A stretch of 64,000 bases of DNA. Origin: Basidiobolus meristosporus CBS 931.73. Taxonomy: Eukaryota; Basidiobolomycota; Basidiobolomycetes; Basidiobolales; Basidiobolaceae. Where the stretch lies: assembly GCA_002104905.1 (NCBI GenBank), contig MCFE01000036.1:141584-205583 (forward strand). The letters are read 5' to 3'. Shown in pieces: positions 22,750 through 34,816 of the stretch (positions within the stretch are counted from its first letter, which is position 1; each line of letters opens with the position of its first letter). A program made the position numbers and the translations under genes. Below the pieces are notes generated by a model. That model saw only the letters and a list, made by a program, of their open reading frames with translations, was not told the origin of the DNA and did no database searches.

Positions 22750-24672
22750 TCAGAATGGGGCATTCTCGTTGGCCCACAGTTTGAACGTGCGATCGAAGCC
22801 TGTGGAAGCGATCAAGTTGCCATCTAAAATGGAGTTAGAACGAGCGGGCAAATCGGACCTACAGGAGACCTTACCTGCGGCAATATCGACGCTCATGACT
22901 TTTCCTTCATGGCCCGAGAGAGACTTGATCAATTTCCAGGTGTCTGCTGACCATATCTTGATGGTCCCATCGTACGATGAACTTGCGAGGTACAGCCCTG
23001 ACACGTTGGGTGTTCCCTCCATGCGGCTAGTCTCGTACGCCTCTGAAGCATGGAAAAAGCGCACGTCGGAAACAAGGGAGTTGTGTGCGGGGATCGTATA
23101 CAACGGGCGCATGGTTCGAAGGTCGAAAATCTTCAGCGTGTTGTCCTCACTCCCCGTAACCACTTGATATCCGTTGGGGGAAAAGTCGATGCCCAGGATA
23201 TCCTTGACGTGGCCCTCCAGAACCATGGCGCTTCTTCCAGTCCGAAGATCCCAGATACGGCCAATGGCATCCAAGCCGCTAGATGGATCGGAAAGTTGAG
23301 AAACAGAACATGCGATTCTTGAAGGATCATAACCTCACCCAGTAGCAGCCAGAGCACCGTCGTTCTGGAAAGCAATTGCATACACCTCGCGCGAATGCCC
23401 CTCCTGGAGTAAGAGCTCCTGTGTGGTCTCAACGTTCCACAGCCTCCATGTGCCATCAAAACTAGACGTGGGTTAGTACGATTTTACACAAGAGGGCGGT
23501 GTAAATGACTCCACCTTGCTGAGCCAAGGTACTGTCCCGATGGATGGAAGCCGACTCGAGAAACGCGCTGCGTATGGCCAAGCAATGAAGACACAGGGGT
23601 TTCACTTTCCAAGGACCACAGATGAATATTCCCGTCCGCCCCGCCAGAAGCCAGGTTCACGGCACTACGACTCAATGAAAGGGTTGACTGCGGATGGAAC
23701 GCAAGGCCGCCAACACGGTCGGTGTGTCCTACAAGCTTCTTGATTGGCGCACTGGTACACAAGGGAGTAAGCACAGGATACTAACCTCGCAGATTCAACG
23801 CGTTCGAGCAGTTTGGCACGTTCCAGAGTTTGACCATTCCTGTCCAGGAGCCAGTGGCAAGGATCTTGGAGTCAGGAGAGAACCGGCCGATCGAAACTGG
23901 TCGATCATCACCAATCTGTGAGCTGTAGTTCGCGTAGCCCTAGTTCATGGATTTAAGTCCAAAGCCCAGTTCTACGGAGTGGTGAATATCGGCGTACCTG
24001 TATTTCTGTGTACAGCTCTTTGCGTGCCGACTTGATCTGCGCCAAGGGTGTCTCATGCTCTGAGCGTTGTCGTGCAAGGCGTTGCTTTGCCCTAAAAATC
24101 CCCTCGGTTAACAAAGTGCCCTCGTTTTCCCGTGGGTGCTTATATACCTTGGCAACGAATAATAGGCGATGTTTCGTCTCGCTACGAGCAGTTCAGTACT
24201 ACCCTCGGTGAAGAACTCCTCCTCCTTGTCCGAGTCAGAGCCGCTATCGCTCTCAGCTCTGTCCGAGTCGGCGTCAGCGCCATCCAATTTAGACAGCAAC
24301 ACTCTCAAACGATCACGACGCTCCGCAGGCTAGCAAATCAACACCGTCTAGTTAACGATTGACAAACAGATACAAGCTAGACATCATACCCCTTCAGCGA
24401 AAAGACATTGCGGCTCCCCTAACTCCCTAAGTTTGGCACGAACTCTGCCATCGTCGGTTGGTACGGCGAGAGAGCGAGCACGTCTCTTTCGTTCGAATTC
24501 ATCGAGGATCATCTGATGCTCCTCACGCGCTCTCAACGACGATTCTGAAAAGTCATAGTTGCTATCTTCCGCTGGTATCAAAGGAAATGCATGTCTCAGT
24601 TAGTCTTTGCATGGGGCAGATTGCCTTCGTCTTCTAAATACCCAAGTTTTCAAGATCGATTCCGTCGGACAT
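22750..24672 (-). CDS. PRP4: U4/U6 snRNP protein Prp4 (PRPF4), WD40
   Basis: Spliceosomal protein of the U4/U6 di-snRNP. At least eight exons; the first is 24672-24642 ([10 protein letters not shown]), followed by 24571-24390, 24329-24148, 24091-23998 and about 23939-23782. The PSF/SFM domain is seen in [19 protein letters not shown] followed by [13 protein letters not shown], the diagnostic N-terminal feature. An acidic Ser/Asp stretch follows, then seven WD repeats including [61 protein letters not shown] and a terminal [14 protein letters not shown]. Repeat order and spacing fit the family. The gene shares strand with its neighbours but is separately promoted. Confidence 0.93.
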
Positions 24673-25239
24673 GTTGAAGTAACTGAGTGCCACTAAATTT
24701 CGTGGACCACCGCCGAATATTATATAGGACTTAAGCACAAAATCGATTTTCAGGAAAAAAAGAGATTTAACTAAATAAACACATATTCATGACCCAAATG
24801 ACCCAAATGACGGTGATGCTAGGGATGCTTAGGCATCTTAGTGATCCAAAATACAAGCAGCTTTATATTAAACTAAGTAATCAATGGAAGGGTCGATTGA
24901 ATATCTTGATGCTCTTGCTCTTTTTCGAATATTAGCCTCGAATGGAAGGCCAGAAAGACATGTAAATACTGGTGGGGGAGGGGAAAATTACATGGTGGGG
25001 ACATCGAGCGGGAATGAGGATTAAAGAGAAAAAGGAAGAGACATTCAGATAGAAGTGAACGAGACGGCAACCGGAGTGGATAAGAAAAATAGGCCACAAG
25101 CCCTGAAACAAGCTATTAATAAATGTATTGAGTACTTCCCGTCCGGTGTACACACTGCCAGAGTTGGTCGGTAGGGAAACTGTATGAACCATGGACAGCA
25201 TGATGACCATACATTAAGTTTGTTAGAATACTGATTCGC
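24673..25239. other. Intergenic region, no gene seen
   Basis: 567 bases between the RhoGAP stop and the PRP4 start. ATGACCCAAATGACCCAAATGA at 24789-24810 is a short tandem repeat. The AT-rich parts give only short frames. Confidence 0.5.
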
Positions 25240-28200
25240 TTATCGGATCTCCTTGGCTGTCTGAGAGGTCGGCGTGGACACCACCGATGAGTTTGAGAGG
25301 GATCGGTTCAACGCCAAGCTGTTCAAGCTCGGCTTTCTGAGCTTCACGTAGTTCTCGCACCGTTTGAGGAGGTCTTTGGATGAGAGACCGCTGCTGCCCT
25401 CTATCAAGCCTTGCTCTTGCAAGATGTCAGCGACATTCGAGGGGATCTAGTGAGGGAGGAGATTTTAGCCGGATGTCGCGAGCAATTCCAATTGTGTTGT
25501 TCCGTACCTGCCACATCTCGTCCTGGTACTTGAGCAATGCGTACACCGTTTCGATGGACAAGAAAGACTCGTCCTTGACCGGGTCCTTCGAGTTGGTGTA
25601 GAGGATATTCGGAGCAACCACCGTAGCCAGATTGGCCAGATCCATCTTACTGCCAGCGTCTTCACCGACATGGGAGAAGTTCGAAACCCATCGGAGGAAA
25701 ATAAACAACGCCTCCATCGTGTCGCGATGCGGCTTTGGCATCAGACAGCACGCCAAGTGGATGACTTTCCTTCTATCGTGCTCGTTGGGTAATTCTAGCA
25801 TCGGAAGCAGCGTTAGTGCCAGTTTGGCGTTAGTGGTCGGTTGATAAGGGTGGACTTACTTTGCGCAGACACAAAGAGCTTTTGCAATTTGAATGTGAGC
25901 AGAGGATCTGGCAGTTCACGAAGGTATTTCTTCAACAGCGCGGCAATCTGGATGGCATTATCCTTGGTCAGGTCAATATCGGATGGCTCCTTGTCGATAA
26001 TCTCGGTGAGTTCACGGAGTCTTCGAATATTTCCATTCTTTCTGAAGATTCCTTCCACGGTCATATCTAAAGGAGGGTTACTCACGGGGTTCGTCCGATC
26101 GTCAAAGAGTGCTACTTACCCATTTCACTTAGTGCCCGGATGCTCTTTTCAATGAAGATCGGGATTCGAATTCGCCCGGGAATAACACCGAGATCGGAAT
26201 CCACGCCGTATTTCTCTACCATTTGGTCCAGGCTAAGTCCAAACGTGCCATCCACTTGTGAAGATCGTTAGTGCATGGGCCAGCAATAGGCAGCAAGATG
26301 GTTGCGCGTACCTTTGACTTTGCCCGGCTTCTTGTTTTGCTTCAGCCCGGTTTTGAACCGGTCCCATATTGTTACCTTTCGGGTGTCGACCAGGCTGAGT
26401 AGCTCGTCGAAACTGATGAATTTCTCAATGAGCGGCGATAAATTGACGATTGCCAGATGCTTCACAATCAAGGTTTCTAGCTCAGATAACTCAGAAAGAT
26501 AACGCTTCCGGCCACCAACCGACGGAGGTGGGTGTGTGATAAGTGGCTTGGTATGCGCGCCAGAGATGGGCCTCTCTATGACGGTTCCGGATTTGATTTG
26601 GTGCTGTGTAAGCACAGGATACTCGCCAGAATTGGTTTGCTCCAGCTTGGGTGACTGGACCACCTTGATCTCATTATCCTTGTCAATGAACAGATTGACA
26701 AGGGAATGAATGGAGCTTGAGTGCTGGTGATGTTCTACGACCGTTTGTCTTCGGGCATGTGTCATGGATTCGGTCAACTTACGGTCAACCTTACGGCTAG
26801 GTATCTGCTTGACGGTTTCGTCCGTTTCGTTCTTGGGGCTAGACGGCTCGTCCAAGTCGTCCGACGTATCGGACTGGGTGAGCTTTTTATCGGAAAGGGT
26901 GGATGAGGCAGTAAGTGCATCTTCTGTAACGAGCGAGTTAGCACGTGTGCAGGCTGATTGTCAACGCATATGGAATTACCATTAACATTAAGTAGAGTAT
27001 AGAGTCGCTTAAGAGCAACGCGTAATAAGAAGGCGTATTGCTCCAGCTGAGTGACATAGCGAAAGCCATGCGCCCGGGCACTCTTCTTGGTGCAATTGGG
27101 ACAGTATATAAGAGAATGTTTTTCATCGAACGTTGCCTCAAAGAACCTGGCATGCAAGGGGGTGGAACACCTGTTACACTTGAAGCACTCGGTGTGCCAA
27201 CGATAGGTTTCGTACTGAATACACTCCCCTTCTATCGTAGTGCGGCATCCAAAGCAAAGATCCGAAGTGATCTCGCTAACACGGATGTACGGCCTTCTTG
27301 TGGCGGCGTCATTTTCACCGAACTCAACCAATTTGTTGAGGAAGGCGTAGATGGCCGTAGCACTACCGTACCGATTTTCCTGTCACGGCAAGAGAGGTTA
27401 GATGAGCCTTGAGAAAGGATTGGGCGCTCTGTGGCTACATACCAGTTTTAATGCGGCGGTTAAAGCGATTCTAATGAGGACTTTCAGGTAATGCGCTAGC
27501 CCAGCAACCAAGGTTAGAAGCTCCTGGGTAATGCCCATCCTCCGTACACCTGACTCCTGTGTATGTGAGAGCAGCGAAAAGAAGCTCACGATTTTTTTAC
27601 ATAAGAGCTTGGGTTCTTTGGAGTGCTCCATATCTAAGAAAAGTCGCTTGGTTAGACAGGCGAGCTACGTGGCATGGTTCCAGAGTCAAATCACCTGTAT
27701 GATCGTCATAACGAGCCAACTGTTCTTCTAGATCATCCACAGCGGAAAATAAAATCTCGACGTGGTTGATAAAGTTCTCTGCCATCTTGACACCCTCTAG
27801 ATACTCGCCATTAGATACATGCAGCAGCATGTCGGAAATACACGCTGCAGAAGACTCTTCAAACGCAGATAGAATCGTCCATATTTGGTAGACTTTGTCC
27901 TCCATCCGTCGTTGGTCATACTTCAGCTGCTCTGTTGTATGCGATTTGGAATCGACTGGAATAGAAAGCAAGTCTTTAGCAATTGAACGCTGCCATGCCT
28001 CATCAGGGTGGATTTAACTTACAGGCCTCGTCATGCTCATCCTCGCTAATCCCGTTACTCGACGCAAGCTTGACGTTCCAGAACTGGATTAAGCCGCAGT
28101 TAGAAAGACATTCCCAGTCGAAGTAGCGTAACCGCCGCCATTACCTTATGAATCATATAACACTCTGGATGCCAATGTTCATTGAAACCGTTACGATTCA

Positions 28201-28967
28201 ACTCCACAAATTGCTTTAGAATAGCAGTTTGACAACCGCAACAACGGACGGCGAATAGGACAGAGTAATGATAGTGACAATACACCTTTCCCTCATTTTC
28301 GTAGTACGAGTCTTGAGGACCGAACACTGTGGGACATACAGAACAAGTAAAATGCTCTACATGATACCGCTTGTCTAAAGCAGTGATGTACGAGCCGTAG
28401 AGAATTCCTCCACAAGCCTCGCATACCAAATTCAATCGGCGATAATAATCCTTTTCACATATAGGGTATTGCTTTCCATCTTGCCCTACAACTGGAAAGA
28501 ATTTAGCTGCTACACTTTGATCGCAATCCTATTGTAAGTCGTAAGTGATCCTGTTCAATCAATGGCTCAAAAAAAGATTAAAAAGGGGAAAGGTAGATGA
28601 TCAAGATCGTGGGTTTGCATCTGTGCCACACAGCCGCAGTGCGAAAACCAAGGCGATGAGACAAGTGTGCGTGGGATGCTATGCGCATTAGAAAGTAAAC
28701 AAAAACTGTCTCTCTTACCAAGCAACGGAAACAAGTTAGATGATAGGTTCCATTTAGCGCTCGTACAAATTGACCGGTCATTGGCTCCTCACATTTTGAG
28801 CAAGTCTGACTGATGCCATTACTGGTTTCTACATTTTTTACGACGTCTTTAGGTGGCGAAATGCGTTGTGTCGATTCGTTAGGGATGGCTAAGTACGAAA
28901 CATTTTCTGGCGAACTGACGACCACATCCTTCGCATTACTGGTGGGGTTGCTTTCGGGATTATCCAT
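25240..28967 (-). CDS. LIM-domain RhoGAP (Rga1-like)
   Basis: Multi-exon GTPase-activating protein for Rho/Rac/Cdc42. The N-terminus (28967) is a Ser/Asn-rich leader. LIM 1 begins CSKCEEPMTGQF and is split by an intron near 28740. LIM 2 follows with CEACGGILYGSYIT and continues to the CCGCQ segment (28435-28140). A mostly helical region follows at about 27980-27400. LIM 3 has CFGCRTTIEGE and WHTECFKCNRC (about 27270-27090). A low-complexity linker leads to the RhoGAP domain (about 26200-25440). The arginine-finger loop is GIFRKNGN, and KKYLRELPDPLL and LANLATVVAPNIL are the other signature blocks. The C-terminus is Ser/Leu-rich. Fungal Rga1/Rga2 share this three-LIM plus RhoGAP plan. About ten exons; exact borders between LIM 1 and LIM 3 were not fully resolved. 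Confidence 0.9.
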
Positions 28968-30193
28968 GTGTGTAGGATAGAATGAACAAGGTCAAACTGG
29001 GAGCTAAACACACAGACAAGTATAACTATTTTGACTGTTGAAGCTGTCTAAAAGTGACTGTAGCCGAAAGAAGTGATACTGGAAAACACGAAATTCAGGA
29101 GAAGAATAAAGGACAATAATATCGTTTTCAATTCACCTTGGAATTCATGTTTTGCCCAGCAACATGCTGCCCAATCCTGGAACTCATTGATTGGCCCCCA
29201 CCTTCATTTAGATCTATATCCCCAGTGACCACATATCGCATCTTGTGCAAATGTCAGAGCATCTAAATCCACCCATATTAAGGATATATAGAAATTATTA
29301 GTGGAAATCCGTTGCATAGCTAAGCTACATCGACCACCATCACAAACACCAGCGCTAAACGAAAAAATTTCCTTCCTTGAGAGCTCTAGTCAGATTCATT
29401 AATCCGAATATGCTGTAAACATCCGTATTTGTGAGTGCACCAGCCAATGAAGTAGCGGCATTGCGTGGATCGAAAAAAATCCCCCATTGCACTACTAAAC
29501 CACCATTTACCAGGGTTCTCCGTGAAAGGAGAATATTTTGACTAAAACAACGTCTACTTTTCATGGATCTTTCTTAATTGGTGTGTGGTGCTTGGTTGTG
29601 GCTTACAAGTAAACACACCCACCCTCTTTACATATCTCGCTCACTCACGCCCATTTGGTTACACGTAAACACGCACACTGCCTACACTTCTCCATTCACA
29701 AGCACACTTCACCACTCTCGCTCACTCGCGCCCATTTTGCTACACGTAAACACTCACACTCCCCACACTTCTCCATTCACGCATCGCAAGCACACTCTAC
29801 TACCCTCGCTCACTAGCTCACCCACGTATCACAATTCGTGTCGCGGCCCTCAACAACGACGCCGGCGGGTATTCCTCATCAAAAGGATCCGATCGGTTTG
29901 TTCCGGTATGGCTTATGCTAAACACTGCGATTAAAGTTGGGTGGATTTGGGAGTGGATGTCACAGAGACGTACCCCACGGAGAATAGAGAGTGGTGGGGA
30001 ACTGAAGACCAATCATGGGGAAATGGTCGGTATTCTATTTCATCATGGGTAACTTCGCTGGCATTGAATGGGGAATTGGTGGAGTAGACCAGGGTTGCTA
30101 CGAAAATTCTACCCCAAGCCATAATAACAACTCCATCACTTAACCGAAACTGACAGTCAACCATCTTGCTCTGTTCTGTCTTGGTTAGGTAAA
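28968..30193. other. 1.2-kb divergent intergenic region
   Basis: This holds the promoters of the LIM-RhoGAP gene and ATP1 and a minisatellite at 29607-29825. No gene was recognised; the short frames are unsupported. Confidence 0.5.
29607..29825. repeat. Imperfect minisatellite, about 80-88-bp unit
   Basis: CTCGCTCACT recurs at about 29636, 29717 and 29804. CACTTCTCCATTCAC and ACACGTAAACAC recur with similar spacing, giving about two and a half imperfect, C- and A-rich units. Confidence 0.75.
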
Positions 30194-32084
30194 ATGCTTA
30201 GAAATACTGCCCTTCGCGTGGCTGCCCGTCAAGCTCTTGGTCGCAGCGCTGCCTCTATCGTAAGTGTCCTTTCACCCTTCCCACCTGCATCCCTGAGGCA
30301 ATTCAGATAAACATAGACAACCCAAATCATTTCTGCTTGTGCCCTCTACATATGCCCTAGGCCATTACGTAGCGTCTACACTTCCACATCCTTGTATTGT
30401 ATAATAACCATCAACAACAATCTGTAGGCTCGTCACAATGTCGGAGCTCTCTCCATGGCTTCCAGACTTTTCACTACTTCCTCCGTAGTTTCCGCCGGAG
30501 CCAAGCCAAGTAAGTGGTCTATCTATTGGAGCTGTTTGCACTGATGATGCTAACGTCTGGACAGCCACCTCCGAGGTTTCCTCCATCCTTGAGGAGCGTA
30601 TCCTGGGTCTCTCCGATTCTTCTGATATCAATGAGACTGGCCGTGTCCTCTCCGTCGGTGATGGTATCGCTCGTGTCTATGGTCTTAAGAATGTTCAAGC
30701 CGAAGAGATGGTGGAGTTCTCCTCCGGTGTTCAAGGAATGGCTCTTAACTTGGAACCCGACAACGTCGGTATTGTCGTCTTCGGTAACGATCGTTTGATC
30801 AAGGAAGGTGACACCGTTAAGCGTACCGGTAACATTGTCGACGTTCCTACCGGTGAGGGCCTTCTCGGCCGTGTTGTTGACGCTTTGGGTAACCCCATTG
30901 ATGGCAAGGGCCCTATCCCTGGCGCCACCCGCCAACGTGTCCAAGTCAAGGCTCCTGGTATTATCCCTCGTCAATCCGTTCACGAGCCTATGCAAACTGG
31001 TATGAAGTCCATCGACTCCATGCTTCCCATTGGTCGTGGACAGCGTGAGTTGATTATTGGTGATCGTCAAACCGGTAAGACTGCCGTCGCCCTCGATACC
31101 ATTCTCAACCAGAAGAAGTGGAACGATGCCGATGATGAGAGCAAGAAATTGTACTGTGTCTACGTCGCCATTGGTCAAAAGAGATCCACTGTCGCCCAAT
31201 TCGTCAAGACCTTGGAGGAGAACGATGCCATGAAGTACTCCATCGTCGTTGCCGCCACTGCCTCTGAAGCTGCTCCCCTTCAATTCTTGGCTCCTTACTC
31301 TGGATGCGCCATGGGTGAGTACTTCCGTGATAACGGCAAGCACGCCCTCATCGTCTTCGACGATTTGTCCAAGCAAGCCGTTGCCTACCGTCAAATGTCT
31401 CTCTTGCTTCGTCGTCCTCCTGGTCGTGAGGCTTACCCTGGTGATGTGTTCTACCTCCACTCCAGACTTTTGGAGCGTGCCGCCAAGATGAACAAGAACT
31501 TCGGCTCCGGTTCCTTGACTGCCCTTCCCATCATTGAAACTCAAGGTGGTGATGTGTCTGCTTACATTCCTACCAACGTTATTTCCATTACCGATGGACA
31601 GATCTTCTTGGAAGCTGAATTGTTCTTCAAGGGTATCCGTCCCGCCATTAACGTCGGTATTTCCGTCTCCCGTGTCGGATCTGCTGCCCAAACTAAGGCT
31701 ATGAAGCAAGTCGCTGGTTCTCTTAAGCTCTTCCTGGCCCAATACCGTGAAGTCGCTGCCTTCGCCCAATTCGGTTCCGATTTGGACGCTTCCACCCAAT
31801 TCTTGCTCAACCGTGGTGCTCGTCTCACCGAGTTGTTGAAGCAACCACAATACAAGCCTCTCCCTGTTGAGCAACAAGTTGCCATCATCTTCGCTGGTGT
31901 TAACGGTTTCTTGGATAAGGTTGATGTCAAGCGTATTGTCGAGTTCGAAGGTGCCTTCCTTCCTCACATGACTTCCAACCACGCTGACCTTCTTGAGGCC
32001 ATCAAGAAGGACGGACAAATCACCGATGCCACTGATAAGAAGCTTCGTTCAGTTATCCCTGAATTCGTCAAATCCTTCATCTAA
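30194..32084 (+). CDS. ATP1: Mitochondrial F1-ATP synthase subunit alpha
   Basis: Three exons (30194-30259, 30428-30509, 30565-32084) encode 555 aa. Subunit alpha forms the non-catalytic nucleotide-binding positions of the F1 hexamer in the mitochondrial matrix. The N-terminus [18 protein letters not shown] is rich in Arg and Ala and lacks acidic residues, typical of a mitochondrial presequence. The Walker A motif GDRQTGKT, the segment [19 protein letters not shown] and the [10 protein letters not shown] signature are all intact. Both introns fall in the presequence or the extreme N-terminal region, as is common for fungal nuclear mitochondrial genes. Codon bias is strong, which also leaves a 499-codon open frame on the other strand. 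Confidence 0.97.
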
Positions 32085-32331
32085 ACTGGATTGATTTGAG
32101 TTCACATTTTGCATCTTGTTATATCTTTATTTTGGTGAGTTATCTTTGTAAGTTTAGCACCATCAACTTTCACTTACTACAATCAACAATAAAACCGCTC
32201 GTCTGCATGATTTGATGAAGTGACTTTATTCTGGATTGTTTCTACGCTTAATTGGCAATGATGCCTGGTTCATGGGGTCCATGCCAATTTTTCAACGACT
32301 AATGCTATATTCTATTAGATATGTTGGGGAT

Positions 32332-34299
32332 TTATAGTGATTTCGTGTCGGCAGGCTTGTGTGAAGTGTGGCTACCTTCCGAATCGTAGTGCTTGATGTC
32401 GTCTTCAGGGGAGAAGAGCGAGGGACTGTCAAGTGCTTCGTTCGCTATGGCGGACGTCCGTTCGTTGGAGTTGGGGAATGGACTGGGAATCAATTTTTTA
32501 CGCGGTTTGTCCGCCGATGACTCTGACTTGTCAGCAGGATGGAGTGTAGGGCTGGTGCGAGTGGGGTTTTTTCTTCCTTGCCATTCGGGAATCTCCTTCA
32601 AGTCGGTGTTCTGTGAAGTGGCATAGTTTCTGGTCACGTTAGTCACGTTTTTGAGTCCCTTTTCGGTAAGTTTCGAGAGTGAGTTGGGGCGTGAAAGATG
32701 GTTTCTTTCTTGTTCTTTGTCGTGTTGGAGATGGGCTTGCGGTGGTGGGGACAATAGATCGTTGGTGCTCAGAGGTTCGGGTGTAGGGTTAGAATCCATT
32801 TCCGGGGCTTCGCTTTCCTGGGTAGAGGTGTCGCCCTTGTCCTCAAACATCTCAGTGGGAGTTGTAAGCTCATCACGGCCCAAAGGAGTATGCTCCGCAC
32901 TGTGAGGCAGGGCTTTTTCGTCTTCGGGAGACGGTGGACTAACCACAGTGTCGACGCGCGGGCTTGTTGGCCCTTGGGAGGGATCTTTCGGCTCCGCGGC
33001 ATCATCAAATATTCCACCGGTTCCATGTGAGGGGAAGAATGGGTAGTCATCCATGTTGGGGAGCACCAGGGCCTCATGAATCATGTCATGTATGCGGCGC
33101 TCAATTGCTTGAATGATCATGCCGAACTTGAGTTGCTTGTCAGAAACAATCGGCTCGATGTTAAGGGACATCACTGGATCTTCACAAAACCCTAACCAAA
33201 ATCGGTTGGTTGGCGGTGGTTTGACCTTCAGGTGCATTTTTCCAGAGAGCTTCTTGAGAGTAACGGCCAAAACCAGGTTGACCTTGAGTGGCTTTAACCT
33301 TGCAGTAACCGATATAATAGCCTCGGTCTCCACCTCAACACTAAATCCCCCTGTGTAATCGATGCAGAACTCAGCAGTCATCTCTCCATTGGGTTGCAGG
33401 TCAAGTAGCTTTGGGTTGGTGATGGTTGGCATGCTATCTCCGACGTGAAGATCGCGTACCGCAATATCGCCTAGGAACGAGGGTTTTTTCACTTTCGAGC
33501 TCTTGAGGACTATTTTCCGAATGAAATAATCTTTGATGGATTGCGTTTTATAGATGCTGAGGAATAAGCGCCCAAGAAAGGCATTCAGCCACTGTGTCTG
33601 TAGGTGATGCTCGTCTGAATGAACTGTGCGGATCAAATGGTATATGGCTGCGTGATCGAAGTCGGTGGCGTTTCTCTCCACCTTGGATTCCTGAGAATTT
33701 TGGCCTATACGAGAAGCCCGAAGGAATCCCAGGAACCAGTCTTCCTTCTCCACGGGAGTTTTGGCAAAAACAAAATACTCTGAATGCGCGTTAACTTCTT
33801 CAGTTCGAAGTTTGAGCTGAATTGGCAAGTCTTTGTGGAACACTTCGTTATCAGGCAGCGAGGTAGGGTAGATGGAAACGTCGTATTTCATAAGGTTGAT
33901 AATGCCCAGACACGTGTGCAGTTTTTCATCTGTGTATAGCCATATAGTTTCTCGATTCAGGATGACATAATAAAAGTCTTTACGGGTGCCGAGTCTTCCT
34001 TCTATAAATTGCTTCAGACCTAGGATCAGCAGGGAGGAGAAATCGACAGGTGCATTTCTTGGGACCAGAGTATGGGGAGGGGTAATTCGCAGCCAGCCAA
34101 CACGGCTGTCTTGCAGAACATCTTTATCCACCAACAGAGGTTTCTCCATTTTTTCAAACTCACACTTCGGCGTGGATTTGGGCCATGTTGGTATTCCATT
34201 TATCCATAGATATAGCGGCACCAGAAGTAGCAGAAGCACCATGGGGGCTATGACAATGCCGCCTAAAAAGAAGGCCGACACATGTGCGATAAGGGACAT
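32332..34299 (-). CDS. SMP/PH-domain lipid-transfer protein (Nvj2/TEX2-like)
   Basis: Single-exon, 655 aa. Residues about 8-33 form one membrane helix (FFLGGIVIAPMVLLLLLVPLYLWI), probably an ER anchor. Residues about 50-200 look like a PH-type domain (GWLRITPPHT ... DFYYVILNRETIWLY). The SMP lipid-binding domain follows, with WLNAFLGRLFLSIYKT and DLHVGDSMPTITNP. The C-terminal third is a Ser/Pro/Glu-rich disordered tail. Proteins of this plan move ceramide or phospholipid at ER contact sites with the vacuole, Golgi or plasma membrane. It runs tail to tail with ATP1, and its start faces condensin CND3. Confidence 0.87.
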   Translation of the reverse strand: MSLIAHVSAFFLGGIVIAPMVLLLLLVPLYLWINGIPTWPKSTPKCEFEKMEKPLLVDKDVLQDSRVGWLRITPPHTLVPRNAPVDFSSLLILGLKQFIEGRLGTRKDFYYVILNRETIWLYTDEKLHTCLGIINLMKYDVSIYPTSLPDNEVFHKDLPIQLKLRTEEVNAHSEYFVFAKTPVEKEDWFLGFLRASRIGQNSQESKVERNATDFDHAAIYHLIRTVHSDEHHLQTQWLNAFLGRLFLSIYKTQSIKDYFIRKIVLKSSKVKKPSFLGDIAVRDLHVGDSMPTITNPKLLDLQPNGEMTAEFCIDYTGGFSVEVETEAIISVTARLKPLKVNLVLAVTLKKLSGKMHLKVKPPPTNRFWLGFCEDPVMSLNIEPIVSDKQLKFGMIIQAIERRIHDMIHEALVLPNMDDYPFFPSHGTGGIFDDAAEPKDPSQGPTSPRVDTVVSPPSPEDEKALPHSAEHTPLGRDELTTPTEMFEDKGDTSTQESEAPEMDSNPTPEPLSTNDLLSPPPQAHLQHDKEQERNHLSRPNSLSKLTEKGLKNVTNVTRNYATSQNTDLKEIPEWQGRKNPTRTSPTLHPADKSESSADKPRKKLIPSPFPNSNERTSAIANEALDSPSLFSPEDDIKHYDSEGSHTSHKPADTKSL

Positions 34300-34816
34300 T
34301 TAGGAGGCCAAGGGAGTCGATGGGAATCCAATAATAGCAGGTAATGGAAAGAAAGCAATAAAAGGAAGGACACAGATCAACGCTTCAAGTCTTGTAAGTA
34401 TATAAAGTAAAGAATATATATATTTAGTGGGTGGCAATCAGAAGTAAGGAACAGAGCTGACGATGCATTGAGTGAAATACCAAGGTTCAGGCAGGTATGG
34501 GAATTAGGGCCCAAAAAGGAAACACTCGATAACATAATGATGTATTCATTCCTCCATTACTCCATTTCTCCATTACTCCATTCCTCCCTTACCACTTTAC
34601 CTAAATCCAGTTTAATTCACATCTGGGCTAGCAGTTATACCAACAGCTATGCCAAGTTGGATCCAAGAGAAATAGATTCCTGATGATTGGCCGAAGACAA
34701 TTTGTTTATTGTTTTGCTGGAGTGACCAAAGGTTTTGTTTACATGGTTGAGTTAAAGTAATCAAGAATCATCGTTCTTGAACGTCTACTAATCTTTCTTC
34801 ACCACCAAGTTCACTC
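34300..34816. other. Divergent intergenic region SMP gene / CND3
   Basis: 517 bases with CCATTACTCC-type short repeats at 34551-34590 and AT-rich runs (TATATATA near 34416). No gene. Promoters for both neighbours are expected here. Confidence 0.5.

Noticed and set aside
29607-29825. Possible CRISPR-like array
   Set aside because: Units are long, imperfect and tandem with no constant repeat/unique spacer pattern, and the host is eukaryotic.
30519-32018. 499-codon open frame antisense to ATP1
   Set aside because: It mirrors the strongly codon-biased ATP1 gene. Such bias removes stop codons from the opposite strand. It has no recognisable domain.
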